Source of the DNA: Alphaproteobacteria bacterium
GTDB taxonomy: Bacteria > Pseudomonadota > Alphaproteobacteria > UBA6615
Assembly (NCBI GenBank): GCA_039980135.1
Contig: JBDXCV010000010.1
Span: 1-64,000 of the forward strand
Direction of reading: 5' to 3'
DNA length: 64,000 nt
Numbering within the stretch: position 1 is the first letter of the stretch; each line of letters opens with the position of its first letter. Shown here piece by piece: positions 46,853 to 54,781 of the stretch. The position numbers and the translations under genes are program-made. A model generated the notes under the pieces. It was not told the origin of the DNA and did no database searches. It saw nothing but the letters and a program-made list of their open reading frames with translations.

Positions 46853-47233
46853 CTATGCGCCGCCTCGGAACAACGAAAAGCCCCAAGGCGTAAATTTGAA
46901 CGGCAGGTGAAAATGTTCGGTCACCTTGTCGATGCCGAAACGGAATATCGCCACTTCGAGAAACGACGGATCGGGTATGCCGACGCCGTTGTCCCGATAA
47001 TAGGTACCGACGTCGAACTCGACTTCGTACATGCCGCGTTCTACCCCGGTGCCGTCAGCCACCGTGTGTGCCAGTAGACCGCTTTCGGAGCAGGTCCCGC
47101 TGGCGATCTCAGTGCGAGCTTCATCTGTCCGCCACAGGCGTACTTGTAGACCGCCGGCCGGCACGCCACGCGCGATGTCGACCGCGTGAATGGATATGCC
47201 TCCCGCGCCGTAATTGCCGTTACTGGGTTTCAT
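46853..47233 (-). CDS. 5-hydroxyisourate hydrolase-like (transthyretin-related) protein
   Basis: A 126-residue transthyretin-fold protein. The HIU-hydrolase landmarks are GISIHAVDIARGVPAGGLQVRLWR with His16, the second pair in EHFHLPFKFTPWGFSLFRGGA with His107 and His109, and a GMYEVEFDVGTYYRDNG strand region. Two active-site features differ: the family Arg in the T-x-x-x-GR loop is not seen (Leu53 in CSESGLL), and the invariant C-terminal YRGS reads FRGGA. It may be an altered or inactive hydrolase. The ATG at 47233 gives the domain start. It is divergent from the uraD-tctB gene. Confidence 0.8.
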   Translation of the reverse strand: MKPSNGNYGAGGISIHAVDIARGVPAGGLQVRLWRTDEARTEIASGTCSESGLLAHTVADGTGVERGMYEVEFDVGTYYRDNGVGIPDPSFLEVAIFRFGIDKVTEHFHLPFKFTPWGFSLFRGGA

Positions 47234-47659
47234 ATTCGCAATCTCTTCTTTCGTTGTAACGACCCATCGGCGCGCTCGCGAACGGGCCGTTGAGGGTGTG
47301 GTTTCGCAGTCTCGCACCCAATCTGTCATGGCCGTTCGCTTGATCCAAGACAATCCACGGCCGCGACAACGGAAATTCCATGCCGGTTCGAATTGGGCGC
47401 ATCGCCGCCTAATTTTCAGTCAGAACTCCATGATCTGGTGAATATTCGTACACGCTGAAACGGCGTGGGGGGCAGTATTGCGCGAAATTTGGCCGCCCGG
47501 CTTCTGGCACAACGTTTGCAATATCTATGGCGACGTCAATGGCAACGAACCAAAGGGCCGGCCGTCAAGTGACGACAGCGAATGCGGCACGGTGATCTGG
47601 TCAGGGGACTCCCTCAGCCACCGACGAACCAACTCCCCTGACGGACAGCGACCCATTTA
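47234..47659. other. Divergent intergenic region with a 9-bp inverted repeat
   Basis: 426 bp separating the HIU-hydrolase-like gene and the TTT operon. GTCAGGGGA (47600-47608) and TCCCCTGAC (47634-47642) form a perfect inverted repeat 17 bp before the uraD-tctB start, a possible operator or leader hairpin. A short frame at 47478-47660 is not convincing as a gene. Confidence 0.5.
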
Positions 47660-48658
47660 ATGCCAACCGACAAGCTCGAAGAACTCAACAGCGCGGATGA
47701 CGAGCGGGCAGTCGCGCTTGTCGGGCCATTGATCGAACGGGCACCCGAGATCGCAGCTGCCGTCGCGCGCCTTCGTCCATTCGATAGCAAGGATGATTTG
47801 GTTCAGGGCATCAGAGATGAGCTGCGCAAGCTGAATGCAACGGCGCGGGTCGAACTTTTCAATGCCCACCCTGAGCTTGCCCCGGAAAACCCTCTCGCGA
47901 TGACGGATATGTCCCAGGCGGAACAGGGACGTATGGATCTTACGGGAGACGACAACGCTTATCGCGCCCGGATTACTGACCTGAACACGCGCTACCGAGC
48001 CAAATTCGCCTTCCCCTTCATCACCGCGCTGGTGCGCCATTCGGATATGGAAAGCGTCCTGACTGAATTCGAGGGTCGTCTCGCCAACGATCATCAGGAA
48101 GAACTCGAAAACGCGCTTGAACAGGTGATCATGGTGAGCGCGTCGCGCGCTCGCGCCCTGTTCGGTGGCGGCGCTGGGCCTGAAGCGTCGGGGACAGCGG
48201 AGGTCCATGACCATCGGGTCCGGGCCTGGGGCGGCGAGATCGGCGGGGCAATACTTTTTGCCATCAGCATCATTTTCATAATCGGTGGCTTGCAACTGGG
48301 ACTCGGCTCGCCGCTGCGCCTGGGCACCGGTGCATTTCCGTTCCTGACCGGCCTGATCTTGGCCGGCCTCTCGGTTGTCGTCTGCATCTACGAAATGCGG
48401 GGCCGGGAAGGGCTCGCTGAGAAGCCGGACTGGATGGGGTTCCTGGCCATCATCGGGGCGCTGGCCGTCTTTGCCGCAACGGCCGATCGTTTCGGGCTCA
48501 TGCCCGCCGCGTTTCTGGCGGTCGTCGTGGCGAGCCTGCCTGATCGAAACCTGCCGCTCGCGGGCAAAGCCGTGCTCGGCGGTGTCGTCGCCACGGCGTC
48601 CTGGGTTCTGTTCATCGAAATGCTGAACCTGCCCTTCAAAGCGTTTGCGGTGATGTAG
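47660..48658 (+). CDS. Fusion of OHCU decarboxylase (UraD) and TctB transporter subunit
   Basis: A 332-residue protein in one uninterrupted frame. Residues about 8-168 match OHCU decarboxylase, the third enzyme of urate breakdown: ARLRPFDSKDDLVQGI, FNAHPELAPENPLA with the catalytic-type His70, SQAEQGRM with Glu88, the conserved LNTRYRAKFAFPFITALVRHSD, and LTEFEGRLANDHQEELENALEQV. A Gly/Ala-rich linker (169-190) leads to TctB: four to five hydrophobic spans at about 195-212, 224-244, 258-275, 279-293 and 303-321, with GSPLRLGTGAFPFLTG typical of TctB. TctB is normally a stand-alone subunit of about 150 residues. The gene ends 2 bp before tctA. Transport of a ureide-type carboxylate is inferred. 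Confidence 0.85.
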   Translation: MPTDKLEELNSADDERAVALVGPLIERAPEIAAAVARLRPFDSKDDLVQGIRDELRKLNATARVELFNAHPELAPENPLAMTDMSQAEQGRMDLTGDDNAYRARITDLNTRYRAKFAFPFITALVRHSDMESVLTEFEGRLANDHQEELENALEQVIMVSASRARALFGGGAGPEASGTAEVHDHRVRAWGGEIGGAILFAISIIFIIGGLQLGLGSPLRLGTGAFPFLTGLILAGLSVVVCIYEMRGREGLAEKPDWMGFLAIIGALAVFAATADRFGLMPAAFLAVVVASLPDRNLPLAGKAVLGGVVATASWVLFIEMLNLPFKAFAVM

Positions 48659-48660
48659 CC

Positions 48661-50199
48661 ATGGATATCGTCGCGAGTTTCTACGTCGGTCTGCTGGTCG
48701 TCCTGGAACCCCAGAACCTGATGTACTGCTTCATTGGTGTGTTTCTCGGCACCTTCATCGGCGTGTTGCCCGGTATCGGTTCGATGGCGGCGATCTCTAT
48801 GATCCTGCCGGTCACCTTTGCTCTCGAGCCGACCTCGGCGCTGGTGATGATCGCCGGCGTTTACTACGGCGCGGAATATGGGGGGTCGATCGCCTCGATA
48901 TTGCTGAACATTCCCGGTACGCCGGCGGCGTCGATTACAGCGATCGAAGGCTACCCGATGGCCCGCAAGGGCCGGGCCGGGGTTGCCCTGTTCTCCACCG
49001 CGACGGCCTCGTTCGGCGGCGGCATAATCGGCATGATCGTGATCGCTGTCTTGTCGCCCTCCCTTGCCAAGCTCGCCTTGTCGTTTGGCCCGGCCGACTA
49101 CTTCGCGGTGATTCTGCTGGGGTTGATGGCGGCCTCCGCCGTCAGCAACGGCGGTGCGCTGAAGGGCATCGCTATGGTGATCACCGGCCTGATGCTGGGC
49201 ACGATCGGCATCGATCTGACCACCGGCGATCTACGCTACACCATGGGCATCCCCGAGCTTCGCGACGGGGTGCATATCGTCATCGTGGCCATGGGCCTGT
49301 TCGGGGTGAGCGAGGTGATTGCGTCGATCCGCGCGAATAAGCCCGGCAGCGAGGCCCAGACGATCGACTACAACGATTTCTACCCCTCCTGGACGGACTG
49401 GAAATCCATGTTCGCGCCGATTCTGCGGGGCGGCGCGATCGGGTCGTTCTTCGGCGCGCTTCCCGGAACCGGCCAGACGATTGCGGCAGCGATTGCCTAT
49501 GCGGTGGAAAAACGCATCAATCCGCTGCGCGCAAAATTCGGGACCGGCGTCGTGCCCGGCGTTGCCGTGCCCGAGGCCGCCAACAATTCGGCGACCCAAA
49601 CCGCGTTCATCCCGACCCTGACTCTCGGCGTGCCCGGAAGCCCGCCGATGGCAATCGTCATCGGCGCGCTGATGATCTATGGCATCACGCCGGGACCGCG
49701 CCTGCTGACGGAAGAGCCGGATCTCTTCTGGGGGCTCGTCGCCAGTTTCCTGGTGGGCAACATCATGCTCATCATACTGAATATTCCGCTCATCGGAATC
49801 TGGGTACGCCTCCTGAAAATTCCCTACAAATACATGTACCCGACGATCATCGTTCTGATCTGCATGGGCGTCTACAGCCTCAATAACAACGTGTTCGACA
49901 TCTGGCTTACGCTGATCATCGGCGCCATCGGCTACCTGATGAAGCTGTTCAGGTTCGAGCCTGCTCCACTTCTTCTCGGTTTCGTCCTGGGTCCGCTGAT
50001 GGAGGAGCAGTTGCGTCGGGCCATGTTGCTTTCGCGTGGCGACCCCATGGTGTTCCTCGAGCGCCCGATCAGCGCCACGCTCATTGCCATCACCGCAGGA
50101 ATCCTCGTCTTCGCGACCTACGCGACGATCCGCAAGCGGCGCGCAATTACACGAACAACCAGAATTCAACAACCTCAACAGGAAGGACCAAACACATGA
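48661..50199 (+). CDS. tctA: TTT transporter large membrane subunit TctA
   Basis: A 512-residue, 10-12-helix membrane protein. The TctA signatures are GTFIGVLPGIGSMAAISMILPVTF, YYGAEYGGSIASILLNIPGTPAASITAIEGYPMARKGRA, and the second inverted copy GSFFGALPGTGQTIAAAIAYAVEK with ANNSATQTAFIPTLTLGVPGSPPMAI. It is the translocating channel that works with TctB and the periplasmic TctC. It lies 2 bp after the uraD-tctB gene and overlaps tctC by 4 bp. Confidence 0.95.
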   Translation: MDIVASFYVGLLVVLEPQNLMYCFIGVFLGTFIGVLPGIGSMAAISMILPVTFALEPTSALVMIAGVYYGAEYGGSIASILLNIPGTPAASITAIEGYPMARKGRAGVALFSTATASFGGGIIGMIVIAVLSPSLAKLALSFGPADYFAVILLGLMAASAVSNGGALKGIAMVITGLMLGTIGIDLTTGDLRYTMGIPELRDGVHIVIVAMGLFGVSEVIASIRANKPGSEAQTIDYNDFYPSWTDWKSMFAPILRGGAIGSFFGALPGTGQTIAAAIAYAVEKRINPLRAKFGTGVVPGVAVPEAANNSATQTAFIPTLTLGVPGSPPMAIVIGALMIYGITPGPRLLTEEPDLFWGLVASFLVGNIMLIILNIPLIGIWVRLLKIPYKYMYPTIIVLICMGVYSLNNNVFDIWLTLIIGAIGYLMKLFRFEPAPLLLGFVLGPLMEEQLRRAMLLSRGDPMVFLERPISATLIAITAGILVFATYATIRKRRAITRTTRIQQPQQEGPNT

Positions 50200-51173
50200 A
50201 ACTCAACCTGAAAGCATTGCTCGGAACGGGTATTGCGGCACTCGCAATTGCGACGGCCCCAGCGGCCATAGCGGCCCCCGATGCCTGGACCAGCGAACCG
50301 GTTCGTATTGTCGTGACATTCCCGCCGGGTGGCACGAGCGACCTTGTCGCACGTCTTCTGGCACAGCATCTGGATGCCGACTTCGGTCAAAAGGCGGTGG
50401 TCGATAACCGACCGGGTGCTGCGGGCACGGTCGCGGCCGACTACGTCTCACAGCAGGCACCGGATGGCACGACATTGATTCTGGCGAACAACGCCCCCTA
50501 CACAATCGCGCCAACCCGGTTCAAATCCATCCCCTACGACCCGGTCAAGGGCGCGACTCACGTCGCCTATATCGGCGCGTCCGCGCCGGGTTTGTTCGTG
50601 CAGCCCAAGGTCGGTATCAACACCCTCGACGAGTACATTGCGCATGTGAAGAAATCGCCGATGACCTATGGATCGAGCGGGGTCGGTTCGATCTCGCACA
50701 TCCTGGGTGAAGCGGTCGATGCCGCACTGGGGGTCAAGTCGATCCACGTGCCTTACAAGGGCAGCGCACCCGCGATCCAGGATTTCCGGGCCGGAGTCCT
50801 CGATACTTTCTACGATATGGTTGTGCAGAACAGCGACATGATCGAAGACAAGGAAGCGGTGGCTATTGCTATCGCGTCGCCGGAGCGTAACCCCGAGTTG
50901 CCAAGCGTGCCGACCTTCCGCGAACAGGGCTACGACATCGTCATCGAAAACTGGGTGGGCCTCTCGGCGCCGGCTGGTATGGACCCGGCAATGACGGAGG
51001 CGATCAACGAGACCGTCCTCGCTGTCTTTGCCAATCCGGATGTCAAAAAACGCCTGATCGAACTCGGCATCACCCACCGTGCGATGTCGAGCGCGGATTA
51101 CACGGCTTTCGTCACCAAGCAGATTGAAGTGTGGGCGCCCTTGATCGTTTCGTCGGGTATCGTCGAAAAATAG
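50196..51173 (+). CDS. tctC: TTT periplasmic substrate-binding protein TctC
   Basis: A 325-residue exported protein of the Bug/TctC family. A signal peptide ends near AAIAA. The two-lobed fold shows VRIVVTFPPGGTSDLVARLLAQHL, VDNRPGAAGTVAADYVSQQAPDGTTLILANN, YGSSGVGSISHILGEAVDAALGVKSIHVPYKGSAPAIQDFRAG and TFREQGYDIVIENWVGLSAPAG. The ligand cannot be read from sequence; family members bind carboxylates. The ATG overlaps the tctA stop (ATGA). Confidence 0.94.
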   Translation: MKLNLKALLGTGIAALAIATAPAAIAAPDAWTSEPVRIVVTFPPGGTSDLVARLLAQHLDADFGQKAVVDNRPGAAGTVAADYVSQQAPDGTTLILANNAPYTIAPTRFKSIPYDPVKGATHVAYIGASAPGLFVQPKVGINTLDEYIAHVKKSPMTYGSSGVGSISHILGEAVDAALGVKSIHVPYKGSAPAIQDFRAGVLDTFYDMVVQNSDMIEDKEAVAIAIASPERNPELPSVPTFREQGYDIVIENWVGLSAPAGMDPAMTEAINETVLAVFANPDVKKRLIELGITHRAMSSADYTAFVTKQIEVWAPLIVSSGIVEK

Positions 51174-51223
51174 CGGAATCGCGGATGGCGGTCCCGCGAG
51201 TTTGCGGGGCTGCTATCCGCGCT

Positions 51224-51357
51224 CTACCGATACAACATCACCGATATCTTGCAGCTGCGGACCATCTCCATCGTGGTCGCGCCGATGATCAGTTTGCATA
51301 TCTGTGAAAAGCCGCAGACGCTCATAACTTGAAGGCCGATGCCCTCGCGCTCACGCC
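51224..51357 (-). pseudogene. Decayed 3' fragment of a uspA gene
   Basis: This stretch is colinear with the last 133 bp of the intact uspA gene at 57048, with about ten mismatches in the first 77 bases. On the minus strand it still reads KLIIGATTMEMVRSCKISVMLYR and a stop, against NLIIGSTTTEMVRSCKIPVILYR in the intact protein. No start or upstream body remains. The surrounding 51174-51502 has no gene; CGAGTGTGAA occurs twice, 25 bp apart. Confidence 0.75.
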
Positions 51358-51502
51358 CTCAACTGATAATTGCTGCGCAGGTTGTTGGCTCTGAAAAGGT
51401 GCAATACAGTTTTAATTTCGAGTGTGAACACTGTGGGTTTCACCGAGTGTGAATTCATACTTAGAGATTAAAACCCCTTGGAATTCTGCGAATTCACCCT
51501 CT

Positions 51503-51547
51503 CTTTCAAGGTGGAGACACGGGTTCGAACCCCGTTGGGGACGCCAA
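51503..51547 (+). repeat. Right 45-bp repeat (attR-like), copy of tRNA-Glu 3' end
   Basis: Identical to 46761-46805. The 5' half of a tRNA is missing upstream, so this copy is not a tRNA gene. Confidence 0.9.
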
Positions 51548-51561
51548 TTCCCTGAAGCCAG

Positions 51562-51906
51562 CTACTTCACGGGCACGGGGGCCACGCGCCGTCCGCTTCG
51601 CACAACTCGGTAAATGGTATTTTCCGTCTTCATGGTCTTGACGCATTGCTCCCCAACACTGGTGTGCGTGCAGAGCTGTGAATCGGCTGTCACCCGCCAT
51701 TTCCATGTCCGGAAGAATAAGTTTACGCCGTTGTCTACTTCCTTATCGAGCACACCATCCGACTTGAAATGGAGTGTGATTTTGTCACCGCTACGGGGCG
51801 ACCTGTATGTGTGCGAGGTACCCGTATAGGAGGATTGAATTTCATCGACGGTGGGAATGGATTCCGTATCGGCATGAGCTGCACCCAGAAATGCAACGCT
51901 CACCAT
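51562..51906 (-). CDS. Small exported protein of unknown function, signal region possibly frameshifted
   Basis: A 114-residue protein as it stands (MVSVAFLGAAHADTESIPTVDEI...). The mature part has SYTGTSHTYRSPRSGDKITLHFKSDG and FFRTWKWRVTADSQLCTHTSVGEQCVKTMKTENTIYRVV, with two Cys that could pair. The signal peptide is too short from this start. An ATG at 51938 with GGGGGG six bases upstream enters a run of six T; one extra T would join it in frame and give a full signal peptide (residues FFQRAAAVVMVSVAFLGAAHA). A frameshift or sequencing error is therefore likely. Confidence 0.6.
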   Translation of the reverse strand: MVSVAFLGAAHADTESIPTVDEIQSSYTGTSHTYRSPRSGDKITLHFKSDGVLDKEVDNGVNLFFRTWKWRVTADSQLCTHTSVGEQCVKTMKTENTIYRVVRSGRRVAPVPVK

Positions 51907-51957
51907 GACGACAGCGGCAGCGCGTTGAAAAAAGCCATAGTTGTCCCCCCGAGTTGA

Positions 51958-52131
51958 TTACTGGCCTTGCTCGTTTTTCAGTCGGCCAATCCGCATTGTT
52001 GCGTCAGCGATAACATCGCCAAGTTGCAAATCTGAACCGGACGACAACCGATACTCACAACAAATATCTGCCCGGCATTGCGTGATGCGGGAGCGCAGCT
52101 CGTCCCTTCGAGGGGGCTCAACGTTCCGCAA
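51958..52131 (-). CDS. Possible small protein with TTG start
   Basis: A 57-residue frame, (L)RNVEPPRRDELRSRITQCRADICCEYRLSSGSDLQLGDVIADATMRIGRLKNEQGQ in pieces, with a balanced, protein-like composition. It fits exactly between the genes ending at 52142 and starting at 51938/51906. There is no ribosome site and no ATG, so it may be spurious or the tail of a broken gene. Confidence 0.25.
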   Translation of the reverse strand: MRNVEPPRRDELRSRITQCRADICCEYRLSSGSDLQLGDVIADATMRIGRLKNEQGQ

Positions 52132-52141
52132 ATGTCGGATT

Positions 52142-52795
52142 CTAGAATCGCACCAGGCGACTGATGACGGGTACCTGACTGGCGCGGGCCGCCGGGTCGA
52201 CCCGTATCGTGATCGATTTCTCGCCGGAACTTGCCTTGTAAATGCCGTTGGGGAACAAGCTGATGTCGGTCTCGGCCAGATCGAAAATCCGACTGTCAGG
52301 GGCAATCGTGAAGTTTGCGACCTTCCTGTCCCGCCGTTCGATGACTATCTCGGACGGGATCTCGTCAAACACAAAAACCGGGCGCGTACCGTAGATGGTG
52401 ACCACGGGGTCCCCGCCGGCCGCGGCACGGAAGGCGACAACACCGGATTCGTTCGACTGGCTGGAGGTCAATATCAGTTGATCGGTATCGCAGTTGACCT
52501 TCTCGCGCACGACCAAGCCACCGGAAATGCTGCTCTGCCTTTCTCCGACCGTAATCTTCCCGCCGGTTACGGTCTCGCGCACGCAGGAAGCGAGATAACT
52601 AAGAATGACCTCGCCGTCCGTTCCGAGTTCGACCGTGTCACCAGTGTCGAGAAACTGCATGACGGCGACGCCCGGCAATCCGGAGAGAACGTCTTCCACC
52701 AGAGCCGCGGGTTCTGCGGCCGCTGCAGTTACCGGGGCCGTCAGAAACATGGCGCCGGCGATCATGGCGTACACGAGATGTCGTATGGCGTTCAT
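52142..52795 (-). CDS. Exported protein of unknown function, FecR-like
   Basis: A 217-residue protein with a signal peptide (MNAIRHLVYAMIAGAMFLTAPVTAAAA). After it comes a beta-rich segment, GDTVELGTDGEVILSYLASCVRETVTGGKITVGERQSSISGG, that resembles FecR-type periplasmic domains where Gly-rich turns follow short strands. The remainder (FAIP-type strands, IVIERRDRKVANFTIAPDS) is unassigned. It lies 33 bp after the caspase gene on the same strand, so the two are probably co-expressed and act together outside the cytoplasm. Confidence 0.65.
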   Translation of the reverse strand: MNAIRHLVYAMIAGAMFLTAPVTAAAAEPAALVEDVLSGLPGVAVMQFLDTGDTVELGTDGEVILSYLASCVRETVTGGKITVGERQSSISGGLVVREKVNCDTDQLILTSSQSNESGVVAFRAAAGGDPVVTIYGTRPVFVFDEIPSEIVIERRDRKVANFTIAPDSRIFDLAETDISLFPNGIYKASSGEKSITIRVDPAARASQVPVISRLVRF

Positions 52796-52828
52796 GTCAG
52801 TTCGGTTCCAAACTCTGATTTATGGTTG

Positions 52829-54781
52829 TTACTCAACGAGCATGGCCAACGGTGTTGCGGTCTGTCCGGTCCATTCGAACAGGAAATTCTCGACCTTCCT
52901 TGGGCCATTGCTGCAACCGTAGTTACCAACGCCGGAAACGAATGGTTGGCTCGATGTAAGCTCCAGCACGATGCCGTCATGGCGGCGCCCGAGGACCCTG
53001 AACGCTTCGATATCGAGATCGCAGCCTGCTTTCGTCGAATCGAAAATCGTTCTCTTCCTTGTCTGTTCGATAAGCTTCTCCAGAGCTTTTCTGATTTCTC
53101 GCTCGTTGTCGTCGATGTAGGCGAGGATGCCTGACACATCGTCGGCATTGGCTGTTGAAAGCTCTGGTTCGCCGGGGGTCGGCACGGAAACGTTGGGTGC
53201 GCTTAACCGTGCAATCTGTGGTGGCTCCGGTCGTGCGTCGCGCGTTTCCGCCCGGCTGCGCGCGAGCGCGGCATATGCGCCGTCGGGATAGGTCGATAGG
53301 TACGACCGGTAATCTTCCGGGCGCGTGCTGTTCTCGATGGATTTCCAGAAAGTCTGTTCGACGGCCAATTTCTGTGCCGCACGTTCAGCTGCCACACGTT
53401 CAGCCGTCGCGCGCTCGGATGCCTCCGCTGCTGCCTGCTGTTGCTGGGCGTTATTTCGCTCGCGTGCCAACTGCTCTGCATTCCTTCGTGCGACGAGGGA
53501 ATCCGCTCGGCTCCGTGCCAGTGCCGCATATCTGCCATTGGGGTAGGCGGACAGGTACGATTGGTGGTCTTCGGGACGTGCGCTGTTCTTTATCGAGTTC
53601 CAGAACTCCTGCTCGACGGCTATTTCCTGGGCGGCGCGTGAACTGGCGGCTGCGCGCCTGGCGGCCTCCGCCGCCTCTTCCTCCTGCCGCGACAGGGCAT
53701 CGATTCGTGCCCGCGCCAGCAGCATGAATTGTCCTTCCGGATAGGTCCCGAGATAGGCCTCGAAGTCACCCGTATTCTCGCTTTCCTTGATCGAGTTCCA
53801 GAAGGCCAGTTCAACCGCCGCCGGCGTCACCGGCGATGCCCCATGCGGGTTCGCGGGATTCGGCGCGGTCGCGGGAACCGGTATCGATGCCAGGTGTGCG
53901 GATGATTGTTGCTGGGGCAGCAGGAAGACGAAGTCCCCCCGGTCGTATTTCAGGTCCCGCAGCTTGCCGCTGCGTGGTGTTTGCGCACCCTGTGTGAAGT
54001 TTGTGAGGCGATTGGTGATGTGGAACCCGATCTCCGTCGCGGTCACATAGCCATCGCCGTTGACATCCGCGGCCTCATCGCCGTCCAACGCGGCGAGGAA
54101 CAGCTTCCGGAATGTCCCGTCGTCCGACACGGTCTGGTCGGCGTCGCCCGAGGTCAGGAACTGGCGCACAGGCTTGGTCGAGGCATGGGTGATCGCCGCC
54201 GGCGGCGCGGAACGCTGTTGCGAGAACACTGTCCCGGCAAAGCAGCTGTCAAAAATAGAAAACACGTGCTTCGCCTGGGCGATGCGTTGCAGTGAGGCGA
54301 GGTCGCCCATATGCAGGGCCGAGAAACGGAACTCCGCCGATCCCGGCGGCGGTGCGTCGGCGGGCACGATATAGCCTTCGCCGTCTTCCGTGTGTCCATG
54401 CCCTGCGAACCAGACGAACAGCCGTGCTTCCGGATCTCCGCCCTGGAGGGCATAGAATTTGCGTAGTTCGCGGCGTAGCGCATCCCCGCCGAGGTTCTTC
54501 AGGAGGGTCACCTCGAAGCCCCGCGCTTCCAGCGCCGTGGCAACTTCCTCGGCGTCCTTCACGGCCATGGAAAGCCGCGGCCAGCCGTTCTGGTAGTCGT
54601 CGATGCCGATCACCAGCGCCTTGCTGGCACCGTACAGCTTCCAGCGTTCGACGACCTTCGAATCCGCATCTTCCGTCTCGCGCACGTCCACATACAGCGC
54701 CGAACTTGCCGGTGCGGCCTGAGCGGCGGCGGCCATGAACAGACCCAAACTCGCGCCTACGAATGTTCGAAATAGCTGCAT
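52829..54781 (-). CDS. Secreted caspase-fold (C14) peptidase with EF-hand-like loop and three repeats
   Basis: A 650-residue exported protein. A signal peptide spans about residues 1-22. The caspase domain (about 55-300) starts ALVIGIDDYQN and has the dyad His128 (WFAGHGHTEDGEGYIVPAD) and Cys180 (SIFDSCFAGT). A calcium-loop-like stretch (DVNGDGYVTATE, residues 239-250) follows. Three repeats of about 40 residues come next, each with FWNSIK or FWKSIE, D-x-x-x-YL-x-x-YP-x-G and LARSRA, separated by Ala/Glu/Arg-rich coiled linkers. The C-terminus (about 560-650) is unassigned. GGGGA precedes the ATG at 54781. It is probably an active orthocaspase-type peptidase acting in the periplasm. Confidence 0.88.
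   Translation of the reverse strand: MQLFRTFVGASLGLFMAAAAQAAPASSALYVDVRETEDADSKVVERWKLYGASKALVIGIDDYQNGWPRLSMAVKDAEEVATALEARGFEVTLLKNLGGDALRRELRKFYALQGGDPEARLFVWFAGHGHTEDGEGYIVPADAPPPGSAEFRFSALHMGDLASLQRIAQAKHVFSIFDSCFAGTVFSQQRSAPPAAITHASTKPVRQFLTSGDADQTVSDDGTFRKLFLAALDGDEAADVNGDGYVTATEIGFHITNRLTNFTQGAQTPRSGKLRDLKYDRGDFVFLLPQQQSSAHLASIPVPATAPNPANPHGASPVTPAAVELAFWNSIKESENTGDFEAYLGTYPEGQFMLLARARIDALSRQEEEAAEAARRAAASSRAAQEIAVEQEFWNSIKNSARPEDHQSYLSAYPNGRYAALARSRADSLVARRNAEQLARERNNAQQQQAAAEASERATAERVAAERAAQKLAVEQTFWKSIENSTRPEDYRSYLSTYPDGAYAALARSRAETRDARPEPPQIARLSAPNVSVPTPGEPELSTANADDVSGILAYIDDNEREIRKALEKLIEQTRKRTIFDSTKAGCDLDIEAFRVLGRRHDGIVLELTSSQPFVSGVGNYGCSNGPRKVENFLFEWTGQTATPLAMLVE

Larger units (their letters stand above)
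46761..51547. mobile_element. Putative island inserted at tRNA-Glu, flanked by 45-bp direct repeats
   Basis: The 3' part of tRNA-Glu is duplicated perfectly 4.74 kb downstream, the arrangement left by tyrosine-recombinase integration at a tRNA gene. The cargo is a transthyretin-like gene, a UraD-TctB fusion gene, tctA, tctC and a decayed uspA fragment. No integrase, excisionase or transposase is visible, so the element is either a remnant or was moved in trans. Cargo GC does not differ clearly from the host by eye. Confidence 0.7.

Noticed and set aside
47478-47660. A 60-codon frame in the divergent region of the island
   Set aside because: No ribosome site, unusual composition, and it spans the inverted repeat; unlikely to be translated.
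51503-51547. A second tRNA-Glu gene
   Set aside because: Only the 3' part is present; the upstream bases do not form the D-arm or acceptor strand, so it is an insertion repeat.
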